Below, in pieces: positions 1-8,541 of a stretch of 15,700 bases of DNA. Under the pieces are notes generated by a model. That model saw only the letters and a program-made list of their open reading frames with translations. It was not told where the DNA came from and did no database searches. How positions within the stretch are numbered: the stretch's first letter is position 1; each line of letters opens with the position of its first letter. The position numbers were made by a program, and so were the translations under genes. Origin of the DNA: Fidelibacterota bacterium (GTDB lineage: Bacteria > Fidelibacterota > Marinisomatia > Marinisomatales > TCS56); NCBI GenBank assembly GCA_013203015.1, contig JABMPO010000136.1, positions 1-15,700 on the forward strand, read 5' to 3'.

Positions 1-174
1 GGAGCCCGCTATTTGAGGCGTGAAATCCAAGTATCAATTGAAGATGTTCTATCGGAAAAAATCCTACGTAAAAAGTTTTCAGCCGGTTCAGCTATAAAAA
101 TTGATTTTGTAAAAGACCACTTTATCTTCACTGATAATAAAAAGGTGCAGAAGACCCGTAAGAACAAGGTTTAG
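1..174 (+). CDS. Clp/Hsp100 AAA+ ATPase, C-terminal end (ClpC-like; 5' end outside window)
   Basis: Frame 1 is open from the first base to TAG at 172-174 and gives 57 residues. It begins GARYLRREIQ and continues through SIEDVLSEKIL to an FSAGSAIKIDF segment. This is the pattern of the small C-terminal subdomain of the second AAA+ domain of ClpB/ClpC proteins, where GAR carries the sensor-2 arginine and the IED-LSE-IL helix is followed by a short beta strand pair. The IEDxLSExIL form is nearer to ClpC than to ClpB, but with so little sequence the choice is uncertain. The family unfolds or disaggregates proteins using ATP. The tail ends in a basic stretch (KTRKNKV). GAR is normally followed by proline; here it is tyrosine. 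dnaK follows after 164 bases, so two chaperone genes are neighbours. Confidence 0.8.
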   Translation, partial: GARYLRREIQVSIEDVLSEKILRKKFSAGSAIKIDFVKDHFIFTDNKKVQKTRKNKV

Positions 175-189
175 ATGCACAAATTCAAT

Positions 190-209
190 CTTTGTTAGTA
201 ATAACAAAG
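190..209. repeat. Perfect 8-bp inverted repeat between the clp tail and dnaK
   Basis: CTTTGTTA (190-197) and TAACAAAG (202-209) are exact reverse complements around the 4-base spacer GTAA. The element lies 16 bases after the Clp stop codon and 130 bases before the dnaK start. In RNA it would form an 8-bp hairpin, but it is A+T-rich and has no T tract after it, so it is a poor intrinsic terminator. It could be a regulator binding site for dnaK. It does not resemble CIRCE (TTAGCACTC-N9-GAGTGCTAA), and no CIRCE copy is visible in the gap. Confidence 0.45.
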
Positions 210-338
210 TATGATGATTTTCTGCCATATATAGCCGCCTTATCAATTTTTCTGACAAAAGGACGCAAAATGCACTGAGGCATATTTATTGTTCTGACAT
301 GATTAAAATTTATTTGAATTCGAATCAGGAGAAACATT

Positions 339-2246
339 ATGTCAAAAATAATTGGAATTGACTTGGGAACCACAAATTCTTGTGTGGCCGTTTTGGAAGG
401 CGGAGAACCAACAATAATCACTAACCCAGAGGGTGGTCGGACAACCCCATCAGTAGTTGCTTTCACAAAGAATGACGAGCGACTTGTGGGACAACCAGCC
501 AAGCGGCAGGCAGTTACTAATTCGCAAAATACGGTTTTTTCTATTAAACGCTTCATGGGCAGAGCTTTTAATGAAGTAGGTACCGAGCTTGGTGAAGTGC
601 CTTACAAAGTGAAAAAACAATCGGGTGCCGGTCTTTCGGTCGAAGCTGGAGATAAAAATTATACTCCCCCCGAGATTAGTGGAATGATTTTACAAAAACT
701 TAAGCAAATGGCCGAAGAGTATCTTGGAACGAAAGTAACTGAAGCTGTGATTACAGTTCCGGCCTATTTTAACGATTCTCAGCGTCAGGCAACCAAGGAT
801 GCGGGGAAGATTGCAGGTCTGAATGTTCGGCGAATTATCAATGAGCCGACTGCCGCGTCTTTGAGCTATGGGCTTGATAAGAAAAAAGATGAAAAAATAG
901 CTGTTTTTGATCTCGGTGGCGGAACATTTGATATTTCCATTCTTGAGCTTGGTGATGGTGTATTTGAAGTTAAGTCCACCAATGGTGATACTCATTTAGG
1001 TGGCGATGATTTTGACCAGGTAATGATTGATTGGATTGCGGATGAATTTCAGAAGAGTGATGGCATTGATTTAAGAAAAGATCCCATGGCCTTACAGCGT
1101 TTGAAAGAAGCTGGGGAAAGCGCCAAGAAAGAATTATCCAGTTCAAAGCAGACTGAAATCAATTTACCGTTTATAACTGCTGATGCCGCAGGTCCCAAAC
1201 ACTTGAATCTCAGTCTAACCCGGGCAAAATTTGAAGAACTGGTCCGGTACTTGGTTGAACGGACAATTGCACCCTGTAAGAAAGCAATAAAAGATGCTGG
1301 TCTGAAAGTTTCCGAAATTGATGAAGTGATTTTAGTTGGTGGTTCAACCAGAATTCCAATGGTTCAGGAAAAGGTCAAGGAAATATTCAAAAAAGAGCCG
1401 AATCGAAGTGTAAACCCCGATGAAGTAGTAGCATTAGGCGCTGCAATTCAAGGTGGCGTCCTGGCTGGCGAGGTCGATGATATCCTCCTGTTGGATGTAA
1501 CACCCCTGTCCCTGGGAATTGAAACTTTGGGTGGTGTCTGCACCAAGCTGATTGAGCGGAATACTACGATTCCCAGCAAAAAGTCGCAGATTTTCAGTAC
1601 GGCGGCTGACAGTCAGACCACGGTAGAGATTCATGTTTTGCAGGGCGAGCGGGAAATGGCTGTCGATAATAAAACAATTGGAAAGTTCCATCTGGATGGG
1701 ATTCCACCTGCGCCGCGCGGTATTCCGCAAATCGAGGTAGCTTTCGATATCGATGCCAATGGCATATTAAATGTTCAGGCTAAAGATAAAGCCAGTGGTA
1801 AAGAGCAGAGTATCCGGATTGAAGCCTCCAGCGGAATTAACGATTCTGACATTGATAAAATGATAAATGATGCCAAGAAGCATGAGGTAGAGGATAAGTC
1901 CAAACGAGAAGCAATTGATTTGAAGAATCAGGCTGATCAGATGGTATATCAAACTGAGAAAAATATTACCGAAATGGGTGATAAACTCAGTGAAGACGAT
2001 AAAAAGCTTCTGGAAGACAAAGTTGCAGCACTTAAGAAAGCCAGCGAAGGTTCCAATAGTGATGACATAAAACGGACATTGGATGATCTGACAAAAACCT
2101 GGAGTGATATCTCTTCCAAAATGTATGAGGCTACTAAAGATCAGACACCACCAGAAGCTGAACCGCAGGCCGATACTGCGAGCAGTAAGCAATCCACAAA
2201 AGGTGATGGTGAGATTGAAGATGCTGACTTTGAAGTAGTCGATTAA
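339..2246 (+). CDS. dnaK: Molecular chaperone DnaK (Hsp70)
   Basis: ATP-dependent cytosolic chaperone that binds exposed hydrophobic segments of unfolded proteins in cycles driven by DnaJ and GrpE. The 635 residues match the usual bacterial length (E. coli 638). The nucleotide-binding domain starts with the phosphate loop IIGIDLGTTNSCVAV (residues 4-18). It also shows the second phosphate motif DLGGGTFDIS, the signature NGDTHLGGDDFD and the third motif VGGSTRIPMV. The conserved linker DDILLLDVTPLSLGIE is near residues 379-394, followed by the beta-sandwich substrate domain, the helical lid and an acidic tail ending EDADFEVVD. The start is set by AGGAGA at 327-332, six bases before ATG. The gene is followed by its own terminator, and neither grpE nor dnaJ is adjacent, so it appears to be transcribed alone or after the clp gene. 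Confidence 0.98.
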   Translation: MSKIIGIDLGTTNSCVAVLEGGEPTIITNPEGGRTTPSVVAFTKNDERLVGQPAKRQAVTNSQNTVFSIKRFMGRAFNEVGTELGEVPYKVKKQSGAGLSVEAGDKNYTPPEISGMILQKLKQMAEEYLGTKVTEAVITVPAYFNDSQRQATKDAGKIAGLNVRRIINEPTAASLSYGLDKKKDEKIAVFDLGGGTFDISILELGDGVFEVKSTNGDTHLGGDDFDQVMIDWIADEFQKSDGIDLRKDPMALQRLKEAGESAKKELSSSKQTEINLPFITADAAGPKHLNLSLTRAKFEELVRYLVERTIAPCKKAIKDAGLKVSEIDEVILVGGSTRIPMVQEKVKEIFKKEPNRSVNPDEVVALGAAIQGGVLAGEVDDILLLDVTPLSLGIETLGGVCTKLIERNTTIPSKKSQIFSTAADSQTTVEIHVLQGEREMAVDNKTIGKFHLDGIPPAPRGIPQIEVAFDIDANGILNVQAKDKASGKEQSIRIEASSGINDSDIDKMINDAKKHEVEDKSKREAIDLKNQADQMVYQTEKNITEMGDKLSEDDKKLLEDKVAALKKASEGSNSDDIKRTLDDLTKTWSDISSKMYEATKDQTPPEAEPQADTASSKQSTKGDGEIEDADFEVVD

Positions 2247-2270
2247 TTCCGGCTGAAATACAGTTTGATT

Positions 2271-2297
2271 GAGCGGGATTTTTTCCCGCTCTTTTTG
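2271..2297 (+). terminator. Intrinsic (Rho-independent) terminator of dnaK
   Basis: GAGCGGGA (2271-2278) pairs perfectly with TCCCGCTC (2284-2291) around a five-T loop, and the stem is followed directly by TTTTTGT. The G+C-rich 8-bp stem plus T tract lies 24 bases after the dnaK stop. This is the clearest terminator in the window and separates dnaK from the tamB transcript. Confidence 0.93.
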
Positions 2298-2340
2298 TAT
2301 TTGGAACTATTGCAAGTTAACTTTATTGCTTTAGTAACCG

Positions 2341-5300
2341 ATGAAAAAACGTTATAAGATCGCTATACTGGTTTTGCTGATTGTTTTCGCTGTGTTTACA
2401 GTATCAATCAGTTATTTGCTAACACCTGCAATTTGGAGCAAAACTCTGATGAATCAGCTACAAAAGCAGGATCTCTGGCATATTACTTTCGACAAAATTT
2501 CTGGTCATTTATTAACGACCACGAAAATCACAAATCTAAATATTACCAAGAACGATTCTCTGGTATCCTTTCACGCTCCGGAAATAGTTTTCAATATAAA
2601 TCCGATACCAGGGTTATTTAAGGAAATCAGCTTTCGTAAACTGATAATTGAAGATTATTCATTAATATACCATGAGCTTGAGGATACCACAAAAAGCAGA
2701 TTAAAATTTAAAAATCTGAATAATATTGGCATTTTTATCAAAGAGCTGGTTATTGCGGGGAAAAATCGAGTAGTTTCAAATATTCAAGGTGAGGCGCAGG
2801 AATTCGATTTTTCATTTACTGGTCGATTGAAATATCGCAAAAGTAGTTCTTTTGTGTACATCGATACCATGGATATCAAGCATATTAAGGGTGATCAACT
2901 GATTGTACGAAATTCCGGAATCCAAGTATTTGATAATAATTTAGCGATTGATAATCTAACGGGCAGCTTTAATAACTACCCCTTTTCATTTACAGTATCT
3001 GGTGTTATCGAGAACAAACCGGAATTTACTGGCAACCTGAAACTTGACAATCTGACGTTGCCACTGGATAGCACAATAGCCGGTATTATACATCCAAAAT
3101 GGCATTCGGTTGATTTTGATATTGATTTTAAATCTAATTTGAAACAACACGAAATAAGCTCAAATATTTATTCGGATATTGACTCAATTCAGGTCCGATT
3201 CAATTTGGTCACTGAGAATAATGTTTTAAAAATGACCAATTTTATTCTGACTAATAATAATTTCACAATTAATGGTACCGGATTGTATGAACCAGGACAA
3301 CGGTTGAATGGGAGATTTGAGTTATCCAATTATAATATCAGTGATTTTTTGAACTCAGCTCCGAAGACTGAAATTTCTGGCATAGTTTTATGGGAAATGG
3401 CAATACTTGATTCGGGTCGACATCATACACTTTTGGCTGCTGAGCTATTGGATGCCGGAACTCTCATAGGTGAGAATACTTCTCTGTCCGGAACATTGAT
3501 ATTATCGGACAGTGTTGTATCGACTGAAAATCCACTTACAATAATTACTGAAGATGGTTTGGCCACCATTACCGGGTCAATGAACCTATATGATGGTCAT
3601 TCGGATTTTAATATCAGTTTGAACGATACCCGTCTGTCCCTGCCAGCTAAAATACTGGGTATTGATAGTTTGACTGGACTTGTGCGGGGAAATGTGAAGT
3701 GGGGAGGGACACTTGGTGCACCAATTCTTGATATCGATGCGGCTTTCAATATATTAAGATTTCGTGATTTAACAATTGAGCAGGCCGATATAAATTCTCA
3801 AATTCAATGGATCGAATCTCAGTCTTTTGGGAATCTGGTGGTAAATCTTTTTGACGTAAACTGGCCAAAATACCAGGCCAGTGAAGGATTTATTGAATTA
3901 TCGATAGACAGTAATATTATTGTAATCAACAGTATTTATTTAAAAGATAGAGACAATTTTCTACAATTAAGTGGAATTTATGATCCACAAGGTAGGTTGA
4001 CTTTTGACCAATTTAGATTAGGCTATAATTTGCATTATTTAGTAAATGCTCAGCCGATTAACCTGACTTGGAAGAAAAATTCATTTCGTTTAAATCCATT
4101 TACCCTCCATGTCGACGATGGTATAATTGAAGGATTTATAAATTTTGCAGATTATCGCGAAGGCAGGCTGAAATTTTCCAATTTTAATTCCGATGCTCTG
4201 CTGGAGCATATTCCCAATGCAAAATATTCCTGGGATGGACTTGTTTTTGGTGAAATCGCATTATTTGGTAATAGAGGCGACGAATCCATCGAAATTGAGC
4301 TATCACTTAAAAACGGTCAGGTCGTGGGTCAGCAATTCGATGATTTAGTAATTTCCAGCGTGTTTTATGACAGCGTGCTGCATATTGATGAATTCACGCT
4401 TACCAAAGGCAAAGATATTGGAATTCAATTCAGTGGTGTTATTCCCATGAATAGGGAGGTCGAGCAGAAAATACCAATCGAAATGCTAGCTGAATTAAGA
4501 TCGGTCAACCTGGATTTATTCCGACAATTCGTTCCCAAATTTCCGAAATTGAAAGGATATATCTCCGGTGAGTTTGATTTGGGGGGGACGACTAATGATC
4601 TTAATTTTGGGTTTGATTTATCAATTGCCGATGCAGTTTACGACCGAATTCCACTTGGTTTAGTTAATAGTAAGGGTGATTTTTTGAATGAAAGACTCAC
4701 TTTCAGTTATTTTGAGTCAAAATATAAGAATAATTATTTGCACGGTAAGGGGATACTGCCGATTGATTACAATTTATCATCTGACAATTTTGGTAAAATG
4801 ATCCCAGGCGATTCTCTAAAGCTTGCTGTGTATGGACAAACAACTAATCTTGAATTTTTAAGTACTTATCTGGATGTAACTGATTCTTTGACAGGAATTT
4901 TTGATATAGGTTTCTTTCTATCCGGGGTGCCAGAAAAAATCATTCGTGATGGCTGGTTGAATGTTGCAGATGGTGAGATATATACAGTCTTATTGGACAA
5001 TACGGTTGATGATATTAGAGGTTCATTGAGAATAACAGATAACCTAATGACAGTTGAGAATTTCAAAGGCACGCTACGCCCAACCCCGGAATACAGTCGA
5101 CGTCTTAGTATTCGCACGGCATTGACCGGTCAAATAGCCGAAATCGATAATAATATAGATGTCAGTGGAACAATTGATTTTTCAAAATTCTTCGAGCCAG
5201 GATTCAACCTTGGCATCAGCGCACAGAATGCTTATATCCGTACATTACTTGGTGATATTGAAGGCATAGTTGATTGTGACATAACCATGACTGGACGCGA

Positions 5301-6153
5301 TACGATTACTTATTCTGGTATTATTACACCTGTAAATGTTGAGATGAGGCAGGAATTTGCCCCATCTGATATAGATGAATCGACTCATATACAAAGTAAA
5401 ATAATAACAGAATATCGAATAACCTTCCCAATTACCGGTGATTTTAAACTGATTAATTCCCAATTGGATGCAGATATTATTGGGGAATTAAGTCTGGTAC
5501 AATTTGGTGAACAGGATATGGATTTTGCAGGTGAATTATTCCTGATAGGAGGAAAATTCTACTATGCTGGGGTGGTTTTCAATATCAACGAAGGGGGATC
5601 TTTAATCTTTACCGGAACCGGATTTAATGGTGATTTAAATATTCAGGCTAATACCAATATCAGTGACTATGTTATCACTGCCAGTTTGTCGGGACCAATT
5701 GATAACCCAACATTATTGTTTGATTCCACTCCATTTCTTTCGCAAACCGATATTTTATCTCTGATGACCATTGGTAAACGTCTGGAAGATTACAATTTTG
5801 CCAGCCAAGGTTTGGGACAGTTTACGATTGTAGGCGCCTGGTTCGAAAATCAATTGCAGAAAAACCTATCACAGGTAACCCGAGAATTGGGTTTAATTGA
5901 CGAAGTCGGTATCAGTGGAGCCGGTAATTTATTGGGAGATAACAATACTGAGGATATGACCATTAGTGCCCAACGTCGATTATCCACTAACCTGGCGCTG
6001 AATTATTCATATAAACGGTCATTTTCCCTGACAAATCCCACTCAGCAATTGGTAGGAGTTGAGTATAAATTAAATCGCTATCTTTCACTTGTAGGTAACT
6101 ACGATGATGCTGGAAATTTGCAGGTGAAATACCGTCTTAGATATTCATACTGA
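2341..6153 (+). CDS. tamB: TamB-family envelope protein (translocation/assembly module, DUF490)
   Basis: A 1270-residue protein, about the length of E. coli TamB (1259). It has one N-terminal membrane anchor (about residues 5-27, after MKKR) and then a very long region of short alternating polar/hydrophobic strands, as expected for the beta-taco groove that spans the periplasm. The C-terminal DUF490 domain is recognisable from about residue 1070: a GGKFYYAGVVFNINEGGSL block, then SDYVITASLSGPIDNPTLLF and SQTDILSLMTIGK. The known role of the family is to work with an Omp85 partner in outer-membrane protein assembly and/or to carry phospholipid between membranes. The partner gene follows after 4 bases. 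No SD sequence is seen before ATG. The gene follows the dnaK terminator, so a promoter is expected at about 2290-2335, but I cannot place it firmly. Confidence 0.93.
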   Translation: MKKRYKIAILVLLIVFAVFTVSISYLLTPAIWSKTLMNQLQKQDLWHITFDKISGHLLTTTKITNLNITKNDSLVSFHAPEIVFNINPIPGLFKEISFRKLIIEDYSLIYHELEDTTKSRLKFKNLNNIGIFIKELVIAGKNRVVSNIQGEAQEFDFSFTGRLKYRKSSSFVYIDTMDIKHIKGDQLIVRNSGIQVFDNNLAIDNLTGSFNNYPFSFTVSGVIENKPEFTGNLKLDNLTLPLDSTIAGIIHPKWHSVDFDIDFKSNLKQHEISSNIYSDIDSIQVRFNLVTENNVLKMTNFILTNNNFTINGTGLYEPGQRLNGRFELSNYNISDFLNSAPKTEISGIVLWEMAILDSGRHHTLLAAELLDAGTLIGENTSLSGTLILSDSVVSTENPLTIITEDGLATITGSMNLYDGHSDFNISLNDTRLSLPAKILGIDSLTGLVRGNVKWGGTLGAPILDIDAAFNILRFRDLTIEQADINSQIQWIESQSFGNLVVNLFDVNWPKYQASEGFIELSIDSNIIVINSIYLKDRDNFLQLSGIYDPQGRLTFDQFRLGYNLHYLVNAQPINLTWKKNSFRLNPFTLHVDDGIIEGFINFADYREGRLKFSNFNSDALLEHIPNAKYSWDGLVFGEIALFGNRGDESIEIELSLKNGQVVGQQFDDLVISSVFYDSVLHIDEFTLTKGKDIGIQFSGVIPMNREVEQKIPIEMLAELRSVNLDLFRQFVPKFPKLKGYISGEFDLGGTTNDLNFGFDLSIADAVYDRIPLGLVNSKGDFLNERLTFSYFESKYKNNYLHGKGILPIDYNLSSDNFGKMIPGDSLKLAVYGQTTNLEFLSTYLDVTDSLTGIFDIGFFLSGVPEKIIRDGWLNVADGEIYTVLLDNTVDDIRGSLRITDNLMTVENFKGTLRPTPEYSRRLSIRTALTGQIAEIDNNIDVSGTIDFSKFFEPGFNLGISAQNAYIRTLLGDIEGIVDCDITMTGRDTITYSGIITPVNVEMRQEFAPSDIDESTHIQSKIITEYRITFPITGDFKLINSQLDADIIGELSLVQFGEQDMDFAGELFLIGGKFYYAGVVFNINEGGSLIFTGTGFNGDLNIQANTNISDYVITASLSGPIDNPTLLFDSTPFLSQTDILSLMTIGKRLEDYNFASQGLGQFTIVGAWFENQLQKNLSQVTRELGLIDEVGISGAGNLLGDNNTEDMTISAQRRLSTNLALNYSYKRSFSLTNPTQQLVGVEYKLNRYLSLVGNYDDAGNLQVKYRLRYSY

Positions 6154-6157
6154 GCCA

Positions 6158-7954
6158 ATGTCCATAAAAAGATTAATTCTGATTTTCCTGGTCCCTGGTG
6201 CATTCATCTGCGCCCAGAACAATATTTTAAATATCCGCAATATTGATATTAACGGCAATGAAACAATTAAGGAGCGGGAATTAAGATCCTTGCTACGGTT
6301 AAAAGAGCCGCAATTGTTTAGCAAGACTGATTACGATCGCAGGATCCACAAGCTTGACGCCATCATTATAAAAAATTATTATGTTACCCGCGGATTTTTG
6401 AATGCGACAGTTAAAGATTCCTTTTCCATTGATGATAGCGAAGTAGACCTATTTTATTTAATTTCCGAGGGCGATCAAACCATTTTAGCAGGGGTTGATA
6501 TAGTCGGAAATTCTGTAGTAAGTAAACGGAAAATCCTAAATATTCTTGGCCTTAAGCTGAACCGGTCATACAATCCTCTCGGAATGAACTCCAATATTCC
6601 AGCGCTGGAAAATGAATTTGCTAAGCATGGTAAATTATTTACAGCAATTAATATATTCGAATCAACCAGTGATACTTTCAGCGTTTTGCTTGATATTGAA
6701 GAAGGTCCTGATGTTTATATTAATAAAATTAATTTCAATTTTGCCAGTGAACTGGATTCTCAGTTTGTTTATCGTGAGTTACAGATAAAGCCCGGTGATT
6801 TATATCAACAAGCAGCTATTGATGAATCACAGAAGAGGATATTGGAAACTGGAATCTTCTCATTTGTGAAAACGAATCCCTTGCAGTTGAGTGCTGATGC
6901 CGCCTCGGTAGATTTATTAATTGAGCTACGACGATTCAAGCAGCGGGAAATAATTTCCGAGGGTGGTTTTTATCCAATACGTTATCTGGAGGCCGAGCTG
7001 GAAATTCCAACCATTGGCGGGACCATCGAATGGCGTAATCGTGATATATTTGATTCCTTTTATCGCTTTAGTGCTAAATCTGCTGCAAATTTCCCGATCA
7101 CAGAAGATTTACAACAAACTAAATTTGTGAAATTCAGCAGTACAGTGACAATATCCACTCAATGGTTTGCCGGTTTCAGAATTCCTACCAGTCTTTCAGG
7201 TTATTATGAAACTTATACTGATATCAGTGACAAGAATTATCCCCGTATTCAAAAATATGGTTCAAGTTTGAATTACAATTATAGTCTAAATTTGTTGTCA
7301 TATATTCGTACCGGATTACAGTGGGAAAAATTTATCCATCCTGAAACCGAAGAAATCACTGATATTGAGAAACGTACAATCAATTTTGATATTAGATGGG
7401 ACGGGACCGATAATGTGCTAAACCCTGGTCGCGGATCAATATTTACTCTCAATGCAGTCAATGCCGGGGGGATTTTAGGCGGAAATCGTACTTTTCTGAA
7501 ATTGGATTTTGGAATTTCTACCTATAATACTATTATCTGGAAAATTATATTGGCTGGCAGGATAAAATATGGTTTTATGTATGGCTGGGAAAGTGATTAT
7601 CCGGATCCTCAGTATGATAAATTCTATCTTGGCGGGAGTACCAGTTTACGCGGCTGGCAAACCTATCGTTTTAAAGAGGATGATGAAAACAATCCCCAAG
7701 GCGAACCAATCAGGATACTTACCAACTGGGAATTGCGCATTCCCTTAATCTGGAAAATTGGTTGCGAATTGTTTATTGATGGGGGAAGTTTGGCCAATTC
7801 ATTCGAGTCATTTTCGGTTAATAAAATGGAATGGGATGGTGGCGCCGGATTGGTATTCCAATCGCCTTTGGGACCGATTCGAATTGATTATGCCGTCCAC
7901 TTGCATGATTTTGGGAACAGAACCCTGGTATTTGGCGTACTATATGCTTTCTGA
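6158..7954 (+). CDS. tamA: Omp85-family outer-membrane protein, TamA-like (POTRA domains plus beta barrel)
   Basis: 598 residues with a signal peptide (MSIKRLILIFLVPGAFICAQ; cleavage probably after A19). About three POTRA repeats follow: residues 24-92 starting IRNIDINGNETIKERELR, 93-167 starting AGVDIVGNSVVSKRKIL, and 168-255 with INKINFNF...REL and GDLYQQAAIDESQKRI. The rest is the 16-strand Omp85 barrel. The lid-loop signature appears as GGSTSLRGW near residues 492-500 (family consensus RGF/RGY; here RGW), and the chain ends in an aromatic residue (YAF). Length and three POTRAs fit TamA (E. coli 577) rather than five-POTRA BamA (about 800). It starts four bases after tamB with no SD, suggesting translational coupling. 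The order tamB-tamA is the reverse of that in E. coli. A BamA-type or TamL-type assignment remains possible. Confidence 0.88.
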   Translation: MSIKRLILIFLVPGAFICAQNNILNIRNIDINGNETIKERELRSLLRLKEPQLFSKTDYDRRIHKLDAIIIKNYYVTRGFLNATVKDSFSIDDSEVDLFYLISEGDQTILAGVDIVGNSVVSKRKILNILGLKLNRSYNPLGMNSNIPALENEFAKHGKLFTAINIFESTSDTFSVLLDIEEGPDVYINKINFNFASELDSQFVYRELQIKPGDLYQQAAIDESQKRILETGIFSFVKTNPLQLSADAASVDLLIELRRFKQREIISEGGFYPIRYLEAELEIPTIGGTIEWRNRDIFDSFYRFSAKSAANFPITEDLQQTKFVKFSSTVTISTQWFAGFRIPTSLSGYYETYTDISDKNYPRIQKYGSSLNYNYSLNLLSYIRTGLQWEKFIHPETEEITDIEKRTINFDIRWDGTDNVLNPGRGSIFTLNAVNAGGILGGNRTFLKLDFGISTYNTIIWKIILAGRIKYGFMYGWESDYPDPQYDKFYLGGSTSLRGWQTYRFKEDDENNPQGEPIRILTNWELRIPLIWKIGCELFIDGGSLANSFESFSVNKMEWDGGAGLVFQSPLGPIRIDYAVHLHDFGNRTLVFGVLYAF

Positions 7955-8027
7955 TTTAGATTATGAATTTCCCTTGAACTGGTAAAATAATAACCAATAA
8001 ATTTCGCAATCACAATTGTAACAATTA

Positions 8028-8033
8028 AGAGGA
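8028..8033 (+). promoter_or_regulatory. Ribosome binding site for the TPR lipoprotein
   Basis: AGAGGA lies three bases before the ATG at 8037. The 82-base gap after the TamA-like gene also contains an AATTGT-A-ACAATT inverted repeat (8014-8026) just upstream. Having its own SD, unlike its upstream neighbours, suggests this gene is translated independently. I see no terminator in the gap, so transcriptional read-through from the tam genes is possible. Confidence 0.55.
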
Positions 8034-8036
8034 ATC

Positions 8037-8531
8037 ATGAAAACAAAATACGGTTATTTATTATTGATAACTTTTTTATTATTGTCAGCCTGTGGTGAAA
8101 AAATTCCAAAGACATCATTGGAACTTTTTAACCGGGCGGAAAAACATCGTCAGGCCAAGGAAACCGAGCTGGCTATCAAAGATCTTAATTTGTTAGTCGA
8201 ACATTTTTCTACCGATTTGATGGCCTCCAAATCCCAATATGTTATTGGTGATATCTATATGAATGACCTGCGTGATTTTAATAATGCAGTTGATTCCTAT
8301 CGGAAAGTAATCAACAATTTTGAAAATGCTGCTGAAGAACCGCATGCCATGTTCATGATTGGTTATATCTACAGTAATATTCTGTCTCAGTACGAAGATG
8401 CGCGGCGAGAATACGAAAGCTTCCTCAAAATATATCCGGATCATGAACTAACGCCTTCGGTTAATTTCGAAATGAAATGGATGGGGAAGGACATTAACGA
8501 AATTGATGAATTAAAACACATTACTTCTTGA
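8037..8531 (+). CDS. Small TPR lipoprotein of unknown role
   Basis: 164 residues. The N-terminus is a lipoprotein signal: MKTK, a hydrophobic stretch (residues 7-17) and a lipobox LLSAC with the acylated cysteine at residue 19. The mature protein holds about three tetratricopeptide-like helical pairs: residues 27-60 (SLELFNRAEK...LAIKDLNLLVEHF), 63-98 (YVIGDIYMNDLRDFNNAVDSYRKVINNF) and 102-136 (MFMIGYIYSNILSQYEDARREYESFLKIYP). Such repeats bind protein partners. It resembles the BamD/YbgF group of periplasmic TPR proteins but is shorter than BamD (about 245 residues, five repeats), so I do not call it BamD. It sits after the Tam pair and 10 bases before the MoxR gene, so it could serve either. 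In Bat clusters TPR proteins (BatC/BatE) are usual members. Its role is an inference from neighbours only. Confidence 0.85.
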   Translation: MKTKYGYLLLITFLLLSACGEKIPKTSLELFNRAEKHRQAKETELAIKDLNLLVEHFSTDLMASKSQYVIGDIYMNDLRDFNNAVDSYRKVINNFENAAEEPHAMFMIGYIYSNILSQYEDARREYESFLKIYPDHELTPSVNFEMKWMGKDINEIDELKHITS

Positions 8532-8541
8532 GCACTAATAA

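Noticed and set aside
289..316. Bacteroidetes-type promoter for dnaK (TTG, 17 bases, TTTATTTG)
   Set aside because: Only a partial match to TTG/TAnnTTTG. Similar TATTTGGA strings occur at 2298-2305 and at 13890-13897, where the latter overlaps the gcvH SD, so the motif is not specific enough here.
185..556. Minus-strand reading frame of about 120 codons overlapping the dnaK start
   Set aside because: It lies mostly antisense to the conserved DnaK N-terminus, has no recognisable domain, and is a shadow of dnaK codon usage.
1767..2192. Minus-strand reading frame of 141 codons in dnaK
   Set aside because: Hydrophobic-looking only because it is antisense to the charged DnaK lid; no start signal or family resemblance.
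3484..3512. CTGTCCG/CGGACAG inverted repeat in tamB
   Set aside because: Seven-base arms with a 15-base loop inside a long coding gene; expected by chance at this scale.
7758..7985. Plus-strand 75-codon frame running past the end of the TamA-like gene
   Set aside because: Out of frame with the conserved barrel end; no SD and no recognisable protein features.
8014..8026. AATTGT-A-ACAATT inverted repeat before the TPR lipoprotein as an operator
   Set aside because: Six A+T-rich bases per arm are common by chance in this composition; mentioned only with the ribosome binding site.
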